A program made the translations under genes and the position numbers. From NCBI RefSeq assembly GCF_002264395.1, contig NZ_NFVA01000004.1, forward strand, positions 96,572 through 160,571: DNA of 64,000 nt, read 5' to 3'. Positions 51,673 through 61,018 of the stretch are shown here, one piece after another. Under the pieces are notes generated by a model, which ran no database searches, was not told the origin of the DNA, and worked only from the letters and a program-made list of their open reading frames with translations. Numbering within the stretch: the stretch's first letter is position 1; each line of letters starts with the position of its first letter. Source of the DNA: Paenibacillus sp. VTT E-133291. GTDB taxonomy: Bacteria; Bacillota; Bacilli; Paenibacillales; Paenibacillaceae.

Positions 51673-53225
51673 GTATCAGAGGAGTATTAAACGGTATATT
51701 GCTACTGACGTTGACCCTAACGGCCCTTCTGATTCCCGTCACACCTGTCCAATCTGCTGCTTCTCCACAGCAGGTTCTACTACTTTATGACAGCCTCGCT
51801 AAGGGGACAACGAAGGAAGGCAATGTGATTGAACTCCAGCGACTGCTGGCGGCCTATTCCATGAAGGTCACACTTAGAAGTCTGGATCAATATGAGCAAG
51901 GGATGCTGGGGCATTACTCCAAGGTGATTATGGTCCGTAATGCAGCGGACATTGTGATGACTAATCCAATCTATGATGAGGATTGGGAGCATTATCAGGG
52001 ACAGTATTTGCACATCGGGTACAGCCCTCCAGCCTCGCTGAAAAAGAAACTACAGTTAACCACAGATGTCATGTATGACGCGAATCCATCTATCCAGATC
52101 GGACAGTTCTCGGGAATTTCAGTTCAGGTACAGGATATGCTCTATATAGCCGGAAGTCAGGGAACCCAGTCCCTTGGAAAGCTGACCTTCCAGGATGATA
52201 GCCTGCAAGCACCTTATGCAGTGAGTAAAGAGGGTGCTGCTTATGTTCCGTATTTTGAACAAGGCAATGTCAGTGCACTAGCGATGGGGTATGTTTTGAA
52301 GGATTGGCTTCATATCAACGCAACGCCTAAAGTGTATCTTGCGATCAAAGAGATCTATCCCTTCTCTGATCTGGGATTGCTGACAGAGACTGCGGAGCGG
52401 CTGTATCAAATGGGGGTTCCTTTTCTCGCAAGTGTGCGGCCAGTGTTCAGCAATACCGATTATCCGGCCATGCAGCGTTATCTGATAGCCATCAAAAGAG
52501 TGCAATCGAATAATGGCAGCATTCTGGTCAATGCCCCTATTGCGATGCATTCAACGAGTACTAGTAATAAGGATCATTCACTTCAGGCGAAGATGGACGC
52601 GTTCATTAATCTGCTGGTGCACAACAAGATTGGGCCGCTTGGAATCGGAGCACAAATGCACTGGGCGTATGACAAGGAATACTCGGAGGCGGGGATGGGG
52701 TTTTTCGATTCTGTGATCCTGTATCCGGATGAAAATGTTGATTATATGGAGCAGAGCGACACCTCCAAGTCCTTTCCATCCTCTTTATATAGTGTGCCGA
52801 TTAATTTTTTGCAGGATTTGCAAACATCCAATAATGTGATGCCAGAACTGCCGATGGACACGGTAATCACTGTGGATATGCCTAAGGATAAGGAAGAACT
52901 TGAGGCACTGCTGAAGACGTTGGAACAATACTGGGTTTCTTTTGCAGATTATAAACAAGAAAGGCATGAGGTTGTTACAGACGTCAATACGATCACTTCA
53001 TCAGAAGGAGTGATTTCTATCAATGGACAACCCCTGAGTCTGAATTATACGCCAGAAACAGTGAATAGCGATTATCGGTATACAGAAGAGCAGAAGAAGA
53101 GCTTTACGACGCTTTTTAATATACAGAATCAGTTCTTTATAGTTGCGATAATGATTTCTCTGTTGCTATTTGGCGGATTAATGATCATCGGATACCGAAT
53201 GTATAGGAAAAAGTATTTGAAATGA
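51669..53225 (+). CDS. ydaL: DUF2334 (YdaL/PssB-like) membrane-anchored protein
   Basis: 518 residues. Signal peptide (1-28, ending QSAA), an external domain, and a C-terminal membrane helix (about 490-512) with a short basic tail. The DUF2334 region (about 205-360) is a polysaccharide deacetylase-like barrel: AIKEIYPFSDLGLLTETAERLYQMGVPFLASVRP, ILVNAPIAMHSTS and GLGIGAQMHWAYDK. Whether it modifies the polymer is not established. GTG start overlaps the upstream stop (GTGA). Homologue of ydaL. Confidence 0.85.
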   Translation: MSIRGVLNGILLLTLTLTALLIPVTPVQSAASPQQVLLLYDSLAKGTTKEGNVIELQRLLAAYSMKVTLRSLDQYEQGMLGHYSKVIMVRNAADIVMTNPIYDEDWEHYQGQYLHIGYSPPASLKKKLQLTTDVMYDANPSIQIGQFSGISVQVQDMLYIAGSQGTQSLGKLTFQDDSLQAPYAVSKEGAAYVPYFEQGNVSALAMGYVLKDWLHINATPKVYLAIKEIYPFSDLGLLTETAERLYQMGVPFLASVRPVFSNTDYPAMQRYLIAIKRVQSNNGSILVNAPIAMHSTSTSNKDHSLQAKMDAFINLLVHNKIGPLGIGAQMHWAYDKEYSEAGMGFFDSVILYPDENVDYMEQSDTSKSFPSSLYSVPINFLQDLQTSNNVMPELPMDTVITVDMPKDKEELEALLKTLEQYWVSFADYKQERHEVVTDVNTITSSEGVISINGQPLSLNYTPETVNSDYRYTEEQKKSFTTLFNIQNQFFIVAIMISLLLFGGLMIIGYRMYRKKYLK

Positions 53226-53253
53226 GACAACTAATCGTGATTTGGAGGATCCT

Positions 53254-54504
53254 ATGACGATTTCAGACATACTGATGGTAATTGCAGTGATCTGTATCTG
53301 GTCTTTATTGCTGGTGAATGTAACCCTCATTATCGCAGGCTATTTATATTACATTAAATCTGAAAATGAGGACATACCAGAGATAGAGGGCGAATATCCT
53401 TTGGTTTCAATTATGGTTCCTGCTCACAATGAGGGGGTAGTAATCTGTAAGACGGTGGAGTCTCTGCTAGCGCTTGATTATCCGGAAGATCGATATGAGA
53501 TTATTGTGATTAATGATAATTCCTCTGATAACAGTGCTGAACTGCTGGCCGGTATCCAAAACCGAAATCCGGGGCGTCAGCTGATCGTCATTAATACGGA
53601 TGCGATTACTGGTGGCAAAGGGAAATCGAATGCGCTGAATATAGGCTTCACCCATTGCAAAGGGCAGTTCATTGCGATTTATGATGCAGACAACACGCCT
53701 GAAAAAACGGCTTTACGTTATCTGGTCGCTGAGATCATGAATGATTCTAGCCTAGGTGCAGTAATCGGTAAGTTTAGAACCCGTAACCGTAACGCAAGCC
53801 TGCTTACCCGGTTTATTAATATTGAGACGTTGTCCTTTCAATGGATGGCACAAGCGGGACGCTGGAAGCTGTTCAAGTTATGCACCATTCCCGGCACTAA
53901 TTTTATTATGCGCAGGTCTATCGTAGAAAGTATCGGTGGCTGGGATGTTAAAGCGATAGCCGAAGATACAGAAATCAGCTTCAGAATATATATGATGGGT
54001 TATCGGATCAAGTTCCAGCCGAAATCGGTCACATGGGAGCAAGAGCCACAGACCTTAAAAGTCTGGTTCAAGCAGCGAACGCGCTGGGCTAAGGGCAACA
54101 TTTATGTCATTGTCAAAAATATCCCCCTGCTGTTCGATAAATCCGCCGCAAAAGTCCGGTTCGATATTCTTTATTTTTTAGCTATTTATTTCTTATTGCT
54201 GATGTCATTAATCACCTCGGATGTGCTGCTCATCCTGCATGCTTTGGGCTATGTACATACTACTATTGCTGGGCTTAGCAATTTTCTCTGGCTGCTCGCC
54301 ATCATTCTGTTCGTTGTAGGTACTTTCATAACGCTGACGACAGAGAAGGGCGAGATGAGCTTGTCCAATTTATGGATCGTAATGTTGATGTACGTCTCTT
54401 ATTGTCAGCTGTGGATGGTTGTCGCGGCTTACGGATTATATCTTTACGCCAAAGATCTCATCTTCAAAAGAGAAGCAAAGTGGTATAAGACTGAACGCTA
54501 TTAA
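53254..54504 (+). CDS. ydaM: Processive glycosyltransferase family 2 (YdaM/PssC-like)
   Basis: 416 residues. One N-terminal membrane helix (about 8-30), a GT2 catalytic domain and three to four C-terminal helices, like cellulose synthase BcsA without PilZ. Motifs: PLVSIMVPAHNEG, DAD (144-146, UDP-sugar metal site), AEDTE (Glu237, Asp238) and the processivity motif QRTRW (274-278). It should polymerise an activated sugar and pass the chain across the membrane. Start ATG 53254 after TTGGAGG. No PilZ domain is present, so c-di-GMP must act through another protein, probably the last gene of the operon. Confidence 0.92.
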   Translation: MTISDILMVIAVICIWSLLLVNVTLIIAGYLYYIKSENEDIPEIEGEYPLVSIMVPAHNEGVVICKTVESLLALDYPEDRYEIIVINDNSSDNSAELLAGIQNRNPGRQLIVINTDAITGGKGKSNALNIGFTHCKGQFIAIYDADNTPEKTALRYLVAEIMNDSSLGAVIGKFRTRNRNASLLTRFINIETLSFQWMAQAGRWKLFKLCTIPGTNFIMRRSIVESIGGWDVKAIAEDTEISFRIYMMGYRIKFQPKSVTWEQEPQTLKVWFKQRTRWAKGNIYVIVKNIPLLFDKSAAKVRFDILYFLAIYFLLLMSLITSDVLLILHALGYVHTTIAGLSNFLWLLAIILFVVGTFITLTTEKGEMSLSNLWIVMLMYVSYCQLWMVVAAYGLYLYAKDLIFKREAKWYKTERY

Positions 54505-54556
54505 TAACGAACAAAGAAGTACTATGAGAAATATGTGATCACAGGAGAAACAGAAC

Positions 54557-56653
54557 ATGATGATGAAAAAACAAATGGTTATACTGTTAACCTGCCTCTC
54601 TCTTTTTCTAATTCAATTGAATGTTGCAGCCGCCGAGGCTCCGTCTCAGGATACTAGATTAACCTACACAACCTCTTTCACAGGAACAGATACTGCGTTA
54701 AAGGGTTCAAGTGCCCAGCAGCAATATTTTGAGGTCATGGATTATTGGAATGTGAATGAGATCAGAATTAACCTGCACTTTCAAATTTCGCAAATTACCA
54801 AGGAGCAGATGTCTAGCGTTACCTTAACGCTAAATGGCAGCCCATTCTACACATTTAGACCTTCTCTAAAAGATAATGGGGAACAACAGCTGGTCCTTCA
54901 GGCACCTAAAGGGTTTCTAAAAAAAGGAACCAATACGCTTGGGATTCAGGGGTATTTGCAGTCAAACTATACAGATGAACAATCTTGTTCTGTCGATTAT
55001 GATTTTGATAATTGGCTGCATCTGTTTAATACATCCAGTATTAATGTGATGTATACGCCGAAGCCTTTGACTGGGGGGATTAGTGACTTTAGCGAGCGCT
55101 TCTCTGGCGTTGATACTTTAACGAAGAATCATAGTGTTCTGACCGTACCGGATAAAAGCACAGGGGCAGAATTGGAGTCGGCTACTTATGCGCTCTCCGG
55201 GCTTGTGAAGGGGAATACATTGGACAATAGAACGATTCCAATGCTTCCCTACCGGTCAGACGCGGTGAAGAATAAGGCTGCGGTTGTACTGGTAGCTATG
55301 TATGATCGAGTACCAAGTAAGCTTAAGGCTCAGCTAAGCACCGCTGAAGATCTAAGTACACACGCATTGCTGCAGCTAGTGAATAAGGATACTCAGCCCA
55401 CACTTGTCGTAACCTCGAAGGATGAGAACTTACTGATTAAAGCAGGCCGTTTTGTTGCGAATGAAGAGTTATTGGGTCAAATCAGCAGTGATTTAAAGGT
55501 GGTCGATGATGCTACAGAAGTATCTGCACCCCCCCTTTCGATTAGCTCCAATATTACGTTTACAGAAACGGGTGATAAACTCACTGGGGCACGTCATCAG
55601 GAGCAGACATACTTTGTTTCACTGCCCTCTAACCGCTCGGTTGCAGATTCAGGCAGAATCAGATTGGATTTCCGTTATGCACAGAATTTAGATTTCGACC
55701 GTTCATTAGTGACTGTCAGCATCAACAACACACCCATTGGCAGCAAGAAGCTGACCAAAGAGCTGGCGAATGGCGATAAGCTGGATCTTCCAGTTCCCCA
55801 AAGCTTGAATATCTCTGGTAATTTCACGGTAACTGTAGCCTTTGATTTGGAGCTGAAGGGAGCCGAATGTACTTTAGATAAGGAACAAATGCCGTGGGCG
55901 TATATCAGTAAAGATTCTGTGATGCGTCTTAATACTAAGGATCGTACGGATCTTTTGTTTAATAACTATCCGTATCCGTTCATACGCGACGGGCTTTACA
56001 ATCAAGTAGCAGTTGTGCTGCCGCAAGAAATGGATGATTACGCATATTTGAGTTTAGCTAATGTATTTAATCTTCTGGGAAAATACGCTAGCGGAAATAT
56101 AGGCAACATTCAGTTCTACACGGATAACATTAGCGCGGATCATTTGAAGAATAATAATGTTATCGCCATAGGCACGTATAAGAATAATAAGATCATCCGT
56201 GATCATAATGATAAGCTCTATTTTCAATATAACGGGAACGGAACAGCGATTCGCTCCAATGAGAAGATGAGTATTGAAGATCATTACGGTGCTCAAATCG
56301 GTACACTGCAGCTGATTGAATCGCCATTTGAGGCGGGACGGGGGCTGCTTGCTGTTACGGGAGTGGGCTCTGAAGAGTACTATTTGGCGTCGAAGTTGAT
56401 TGCAACAGAGCGGGACAAATGGAAGGTGTTTGGCGATGGGGTAATCGTTGATAAGGACGGTAATGTCAATGCGCACCGTTTCAAGATCATTACTGGAGCA
56501 GCAGAGGATTCCGTGGTCAAAAAAATAACGGAACGAACGGACGTGCTGAGTTTCATAATCGTAATTATGCTGGTTCTGGCACTGGTGATTCTATCGCTGA
56601 TCCTGCTGCTTCGTAAACATATGAAGAAACGTGGTGATAAGCGTGAGACGTAA
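54557..56653 (+). CDS. ydaN: BcsB-like exopolysaccharide subunit (YdaN/PssD-like)
   Basis: 698 residues. Signal peptide about 1-26 (ending AAA-EA), a large external part with two BcsB-type jelly-roll carbohydrate-binding-like repeats (about 55-170 and 330-450, each with an RINLHFQIS/RIRLDFRYA strand and a Cys near the end: Cys in QSCSVDYDFDNWLHLF and AECTLDKEQMPWAYI), and one C-terminal membrane helix (about 663-685) with a basic tail. BcsB partners the synthase and guides the polymer outward. ATG after CAGGAGAAACAGAAC. Overlaps the next gene. Confidence 0.88.
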   Translation: MMMKKQMVILLTCLSLFLIQLNVAAAEAPSQDTRLTYTTSFTGTDTALKGSSAQQQYFEVMDYWNVNEIRINLHFQISQITKEQMSSVTLTLNGSPFYTFRPSLKDNGEQQLVLQAPKGFLKKGTNTLGIQGYLQSNYTDEQSCSVDYDFDNWLHLFNTSSINVMYTPKPLTGGISDFSERFSGVDTLTKNHSVLTVPDKSTGAELESATYALSGLVKGNTLDNRTIPMLPYRSDAVKNKAAVVLVAMYDRVPSKLKAQLSTAEDLSTHALLQLVNKDTQPTLVVTSKDENLLIKAGRFVANEELLGQISSDLKVVDDATEVSAPPLSISSNITFTETGDKLTGARHQEQTYFVSLPSNRSVADSGRIRLDFRYAQNLDFDRSLVTVSINNTPIGSKKLTKELANGDKLDLPVPQSLNISGNFTVTVAFDLELKGAECTLDKEQMPWAYISKDSVMRLNTKDRTDLLFNNYPYPFIRDGLYNQVAVVLPQEMDDYAYLSLANVFNLLGKYASGNIGNIQFYTDNISADHLKNNNVIAIGTYKNNKIIRDHNDKLYFQYNGNGTAIRSNEKMSIEDHYGAQIGTLQLIESPFEAGRGLLAVTGVGSEEYYLASKLIATERDKWKVFGDGVIVDKDGNVNAHRFKIITGAAEDSVVKKITERTDVLSFIIVIMLVLALVILSLILLLRKHMKKRGDKRET

Positions 56654-57497
56654 TCGCAGCGGGTTAGTTTCAGATATCGCTCTCTTATCGTTCCTGGTGC
56701 TTCTTTTTATTTGTATTGTCTTCATTTCAGGGGCACCCGATGATTATATCCAGAATATTATCATTTTAAATGTGGCCTTTATTCTGGCGATTGTTACCTA
56801 CTTTACAACGGTAACTGCAGGGCTGGTCTTGAACCTGGTGTTTATATTTACTTACGGCTTCTACACGATGTATCAGACGATATCTTTGGGAGAGACAATT
56901 GGACTGAATACTTACTTCTGGCTAATTATGACCCCATTGTTAACAGTGGTACTGTGGATATTTACACTAAGTAATCGTGAGCTGCAGGCTGAGAATCAGC
57001 GTTTGGAGAAAAAGACTGCCAATATGGCCATCATCGACGAGAACACAGATCTGCGTAACAGTATTTCTTTTCAGAAGGATGCTGCCTTATTTACAGGCAT
57101 TTCGACTCGATATCAGATTCCGCTCACACTGCTTGTAGTGAAAGTGAAATACTGGAATGAGATTAGACGTATTATTCCCGAAGATAAGCTGGCTGAGGCC
57201 ATTCATGACGTATCTCAGCTCAGTCAGGCCAGCATTCGTACCAATGATGCATTGTATTTACTGGACAAAGATGACGCAACATGGGGCCTTCTGCTGTTCA
57301 CCGACAGCGATGGAGCAAAAATTGTAATTGAGCGGATTAAATTGAAGCTTCAAGAGCTTAATGACACTGAATTTGTCAAAAAGTATAAAGTCAGCCTTGG
57401 TCTCAAAATAGGTGCTGTAGAATATCAAGCCAGCACTATTGAGAACCCGTTAGATTTTATTGTTCAGGCTAAAAAACAATTAGAGTATGATGTATAA
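56643..57497 (+). CDS. ydaK: Degenerate GGDEF membrane protein, probable c-di-GMP receptor (YdaK/PssE-like)
   Basis: 284 residues. Four to five N-terminal membrane helices (about 10-110), a short coiled coil (112-128) and a GGDEF-fold domain (about 130-284). The catalytic motif reads DKDDA (208-212) instead of GGDEF, so it cannot make c-di-GMP, but the allosteric I-site RxxD is intact as RTND (199-202), exactly five residues before it. It is therefore a likely c-di-GMP receptor for the polysaccharide synthase. GTG 56643 is chosen because GGTGAT lies just before it; GTG 56631 and 56634 are alternatives. It overlaps ydaN by 11 bases. Confidence 0.88.
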   Translation: MRRNRSGLVSDIALLSFLVLLFICIVFISGAPDDYIQNIIILNVAFILAIVTYFTTVTAGLVLNLVFIFTYGFYTMYQTISLGETIGLNTYFWLIMTPLLTVVLWIFTLSNRELQAENQRLEKKTANMAIIDENTDLRNSISFQKDAALFTGISTRYQIPLTLLVVKVKYWNEIRRIIPEDKLAEAIHDVSQLSQASIRTNDALYLLDKDDATWGLLLFTDSDGAKIVIERIKLKLQELNDTEFVKKYKVSLGLKIGAVEYQASTIENPLDFIVQAKKQLEYDV

Positions 57498-57539
57498 GTC
57501 AGTTGAACGTAAGGGAATATAAGGAATATCGGATATTAG

Positions 57540-57569
57540 TTGACTTTACATGTCGATTTCACGTATGAT
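57540..57569 (+). promoter_or_regulatory. Promoter of the L31 gene
   Basis: TTGACT (57540-57545), 18-base spacer, TATGAT (57564-57569). The Zur box begins 17 bases after the -10, at about +10, where a bound repressor would block transcription. Confidence 0.65.
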
Positions 57570-57585
57570 GGAGTGGTGGTCTAAA

Positions 57586-57600
57586 TCGTAAGATTTACGA
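57586..57600. promoter_or_regulatory. Zur box
   Basis: TCGTAAGATTTACGA matches the Bacillus Zur consensus TCGTAATnATTACGA at all but two central positions and has perfect 6-bp arms. It precedes the zinc-free L31 gene, a known Zur target in B. subtilis (ytiA). Confidence 0.85.
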
Positions 57601-57704
57601 ATTTTCCTACGTTTATTAGGTTATACTTATAGATAAACCTACAGATCATTTGGTTAATTTACCATAAAGGCTCCACTAATTTGTTCAGAAGGAGGACGAT
57701 CAGA

Positions 57705-57953
57705 ATGAGAGAAGGCATACATCCAAAGTTCAACAAGGTTATTTTCATGGATGCAAGCGTAGGCTTCAAATTCTTGAGTGCATCTACAAAATCATCCAAT
57801 GAAACAATGGAATGGGAAGATGGTAACACTTATCCTGTTATCCGCGTGGACGCAAGTTCCGCATCCCACCCATTTTACACTGGTAAACAAAGAGATACAG
57901 AACAAGGCGGCCGTGTTGACAAGTTCAAACAACGTCTTGCACAAAAGAAATAA
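57705..57953 (+). CDS. rpmE2: Ribosomal protein L31 type B (zinc-independent)
   Basis: 82 residues. The type B form is clear: [21 protein letters not shown], the FLSASTKSS segment and [14 protein letters not shown], with no cysteine, so it lacks the zinc site of ordinary L31. It replaces the zinc-binding form under zinc starvation and frees zinc. ATG 57705 follows AAGGAGGACGATCAGA; the frame is open upstream but without a ribosome site. The Zur box 105 bases upstream supports zinc control. A possible leader hairpin TAGGTT/AACCTA (57617-57641) lies between; its role is unknown. Confidence 0.95.
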   Translation: MREGIHPKFNKVIFMDASVGFKFLSASTKSSNETMEWEDGNTYPVIRVDASSASHPFYTGKQRDTEQGGRVDKFKQRLAQKK

Positions 57954-57967
57954 GCATTCATACGGTT

Positions 57968-58019
57968 TAAAAAGGGACAACCCATTTAGAAGCGATCGCT
58001 TCAGGGATGTCCCTTTTTT
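57968..58019 (+). terminator. Rho-independent terminator
   Basis: AAAGGGACA and TGTCCCTTT with an inner hairpin GAAGCGATCGCTTC, followed by T6. Confidence 0.88.
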
Positions 58020-58085
58020 GTGTTCAGGCATGTTAAAATGAAATGGCATTGATAAATTTCGATAGTGGCAGGGGAGCGATCAGTA

Positions 58086-58607
58086 GTGGAAAATGAAATA
58101 AAAGTAGATACCGTCCTGAAGAGCGAGGACGTTCTGGAGTTTAACCTATGGTTTAGCTTAAATAGCCGAATTATACTTAACTCTTTCAGTGTGGTTGCTT
58201 ATTTTGTGATTTTACTGTTAATTACTAAGGATTACAGTACTACAAGTATTTCAATCCTTGCTGGGACTGCTGTGATTCTTGCCGCTGTTTTATGGTATAT
58301 GACCAAATCAAGCTTGACCAAAAAATCTAAAAAAGCCTTCGCTACAGACAGCCTGGCTCAGCAGCCTCAGAGTTATTCCATATCAGATGAGGGCATAAAA
58401 TACGTATCCGAGGCAGGTTCCGGGCAAGTGAAATGGGAAGAGATACATAAAATAGGTGAAACAATGAACTTGTTCGTTTTTTTTGTGTCTTCCAATAGAG
58501 CACTGATTATCCCTAAACGTTACTTTCAGTCGGTACAAGATAAAACAGCGTTTAAGGACTTAGCCAGAAAATATATGTTCTCCCATCGAGTGAAGTTCAA
58601 ATCGTAA
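58086..58607 (+). CDS. YcxB-like membrane protein
   Basis: 173 residues. Two membrane helices (about 29-49 and 56-76) and a C-terminal YcxB-like domain: SYSISDEGIKYVSEAGSGQVKWEEIHKIGE, LFVFFVSSNRALIIPKRYF. The family's function is unknown. The GTG start at 58086 is nine bases after AGGGGAG; a GTG at 58065 precedes it. Single gene before the diguanylate cyclase, 92 bases away on the same strand. Confidence 0.82.
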   Translation: MENEIKVDTVLKSEDVLEFNLWFSLNSRIILNSFSVVAYFVILLLITKDYSTTSISILAGTAVILAAVLWYMTKSSLTKKSKKAFATDSLAQQPQSYSISDEGIKYVSEAGSGQVKWEEIHKIGETMNLFVFFVSSNRALIIPKRYFQSVQDKTAFKDLARKYMFSHRVKFKS

Positions 58608-58699
58608 GGTGTACAGATGTACTGGTATTTGTTGATTCATTTGTAGGATTGATTAGGATATAATGATAGGAGCGACTTGAAAAATAGGAGAAATATGGC

Positions 58700-60274
58700 A
58701 TGCCGTGGATTCAAGGATATCCGTATTACTTATTAATGGGTAGTGTTCTAAGCTTTTACATGGGCATCAGCTCCTATCGACATCGAAAGTCGGCAGGAAG
58801 ACGCTATTTATGGATCTTAATGCTGCTGGTCAGCCTCATATTTATTGCAACAGCGGGAGAGATTTTGTCATCCTCTTTTCAGGCTAAGCTGTGGTGGAAG
58901 AATATGCAGCAGGCTCCGCTTTTTTTAAGTGCGTTATTTACTTATGCTGTCGTTAAAGAATATGTGTCTCCTTCCGCGGAGCGTCTGCCAGTAAAGCTTG
59001 CTATTTTCTCGATTCCAATTGCTTTGGACGTACTGCTTATTTTTACGGATACTTATCATCATCTAATGCGTAGTGAAGTGGGCATGGCCACTGTTGCGGG
59101 TATTAGTGGAATTACTGTAAAGCCTACGCTTCTTAGCATGGCTTTTATTGCTTATGATCAGCTATTTGGTCTTTATGCGGTCTGCTTGCTAGCTGTTTCC
59201 TTAATGAATAGACCGAGAGCTTTTTTACGACGTGCTTTCTTACTGTTTGCTGGGCTGCTTGTTCCGGTCATCTCTGTTTTTTTACTTCCCTTGTTGAAGA
59301 TTACGCTTACAGGCTTTACGGCCTTCACTTATCTACCCGCAATTATAGCGGCTTATTTGTGTTTATTCATTGACTCCAAATCTACGATCTATCCTTTAAC
59401 TAAAATCAAAATCCTGGAGCATATGAAAGACGGCGTAGTTTTGACAGACCGGAATGATAGAATCATTGGTATAAATGAGGCTGCAACCTCCATTTTATTT
59501 GAGATTACCGGGATACCGAATGAGACCTGGATGGGGAAAAATATTGATCTTTTTATGAGGCTTCACAAGGACATTGGTGCTCATTATAGTCAAAGGACAG
59601 AAGGACAGTTTGAGATTGTATGTACTGGAATAAGAGAGGTTTGTTATGGGGTTTCCTTGATAGCGACTGAACTTCACGCAACAGAGAACAAGGGGATGCT
59701 AATTGTTTTTAGTGATCATAGTGAAAAGAAGCGGTATGAACGTGAATTGGTCTATCAAGCAACGATAGATGATTTGACGGGACTTTATAATCGCAGGCAT
59801 TTTATGCAAATGGTGCAAAATCAAACGATTCCGGACGGACTAGGACTGGCACTGTTGTTATTTGATATCGATGACTTTAAGTTAATTAATGATACCTATG
59901 GTCATTTAGCAGGAGATCAGGCATTAGTTGATTTCTCGAATAAAATACTTCAGGTGTACCAAAACAAGGGCATTGCCGGAAGAGTCGGGGGCGAGGAGTT
60001 TGCTGTATGCTTTTTTGCTGAGGATAAACGTGCAGCCTTGATGGAAGCAGAGGGTTTTCGCACTACGATGAGTGATTATAAAATAATTTTGAATGAACAC
60101 GATAGCATTCAGCTTACCGCTAGCATCGGAATTTCTTTTACAATGCGTAGAGAGGTGACTTTCGAGGATTTGTATCGGGAAGCGGATGAAGCGTTATATC
60201 GTTCCAAGAAATCGGGCAAGAATAGAGTAACGCTGGGTCGTGAGCCCATTTTAAGAGAAGCGGTGAAGGGATAA
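58700..60274 (+). CDS. 7TM-PAS-GGDEF diguanylate cyclase
   Basis: 524 residues. Seven N-terminal membrane helices (about 8-225) of the PF16927-like sensor type, a PAS domain (about 238-345; DGVVLTDRNDRIIGINEAATSILF) and a GGDEF domain (about 350-515). The catalytic motif is GGEEF (430-434), a functional variant, with the metal-binding FDIDDFKLINDTYGH before it. There is no RxxD I-site at the usual place, so product inhibition is unlikely. It makes cyclic di-GMP and could feed the polysaccharide receptor just upstream. ATG after ATAGGAGAAATATGGC. Followed 12 bases later by the AlkD-like gene. Confidence 0.93.
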   Translation: MPWIQGYPYYLLMGSVLSFYMGISSYRHRKSAGRRYLWILMLLVSLIFIATAGEILSSSFQAKLWWKNMQQAPLFLSALFTYAVVKEYVSPSAERLPVKLAIFSIPIALDVLLIFTDTYHHLMRSEVGMATVAGISGITVKPTLLSMAFIAYDQLFGLYAVCLLAVSLMNRPRAFLRRAFLLFAGLLVPVISVFLLPLLKITLTGFTAFTYLPAIIAAYLCLFIDSKSTIYPLTKIKILEHMKDGVVLTDRNDRIIGINEAATSILFEITGIPNETWMGKNIDLFMRLHKDIGAHYSQRTEGQFEIVCTGIREVCYGVSLIATELHATENKGMLIVFSDHSEKKRYERELVYQATIDDLTGLYNRRHFMQMVQNQTIPDGLGLALLLFDIDDFKLINDTYGHLAGDQALVDFSNKILQVYQNKGIAGRVGGEEFAVCFFAEDKRAALMEAEGFRTTMSDYKIILNEHDSIQLTASIGISFTMRREVTFEDLYREADEALYRSKKSGKNRVTLGREPILREAVKG

Positions 60275-60286
60275 AGAGGTGTTCTA

Positions 60287-61000
60287 ATGAATCTGACAAT
60301 TGATGAAGTGATGAGTAAGCTTGAAGAGATGGGTACAGAGCAGACGAAACGCACCTTCGTACGACATGGTGCTGAGGAGCCTTTATTCGGAGTGAAGGTA
60401 GGCGATCTGAAGAAGCTGGTTAAGATCGTGAAGAAAGACCAGAGTCTGGTTAAGGCTTTGTACCAGACGGGGAATTATGATGCAATGTATCTGGCAGGAA
60501 TTACGGTTGATCCTAAGCATCTTACGAAGGAAGAGCTTCAGAACTGGGTGTCAGCGGCTTACTGTTATGCTTTGGCGGAATATACGGTAGCGTCTGTCGC
60601 TGCAGAGAGCCCTTACGCTCTAGAACTTGCAAGAGAATGGATTTCTTCATCAGATGAAATGGTGGCCGCCTGTGGCTGGAGTACTTATGGGAATTACATT
60701 TCAGTTACGCCGGATGATCTGCTAGATATTGCTGAGATTAGAGAGCTGCTACAACAAATACAATCTACCATTCATCAGGAACAGAATCGAGTTCGTTACA
60801 CTATGAATATGTTTGTAATTATTGCCGGCAGCAGCGTAACCGAACTGCATGATGAGGCAACGCAGATTGCTGCAAGCATTGGAAAGGTCCAGGTACAAAT
60901 GGGACAAACCGCATGTAAAGTACCGCTGGCTGTAGATTATATTGCTAAGGTTGAACAGGCTGGAAAGCTTGGTGTGAAGAAGAAGACTTGTATTTGTTAA
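60287..61000 (+). CDS. DNA alkylation repair protein (AlkD-like HEAT repeat)
   Basis: 237 residues, all-helical, of the AlkD/AlkC-type family. The start region FVRHGAEEPLFGVKVGDLKKLVK and the repeated GNYDAMYLAGI, CYALAEYTVASV and VAACGWSTYGNYI segments form HEAT-like helices; AlkD excises 3- and 7-alkylpurines by contacting the DNA backbone. The Trp and Asp residues needed for catalysis cannot be assigned with certainty. The C-terminus is CIC. ATG after AAAGAGGTGTTCTA, 12 bases behind the diguanylate cyclase; co-transcription is likely although the functions look unrelated. Confidence 0.82.
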   Translation: MNLTIDEVMSKLEEMGTEQTKRTFVRHGAEEPLFGVKVGDLKKLVKIVKKDQSLVKALYQTGNYDAMYLAGITVDPKHLTKEELQNWVSAAYCYALAEYTVASVAAESPYALELAREWISSSDEMVAACGWSTYGNYISVTPDDLLDIAEIRELLQQIQSTIHQEQNRVRYTMNMFVIIAGSSVTELHDEATQIAASIGKVQVQMGQTACKVPLAVDYIAKVEQAGKLGVKKKTCIC

Positions 61001-61018
61001 TATAGCTAGTGTAGTATC

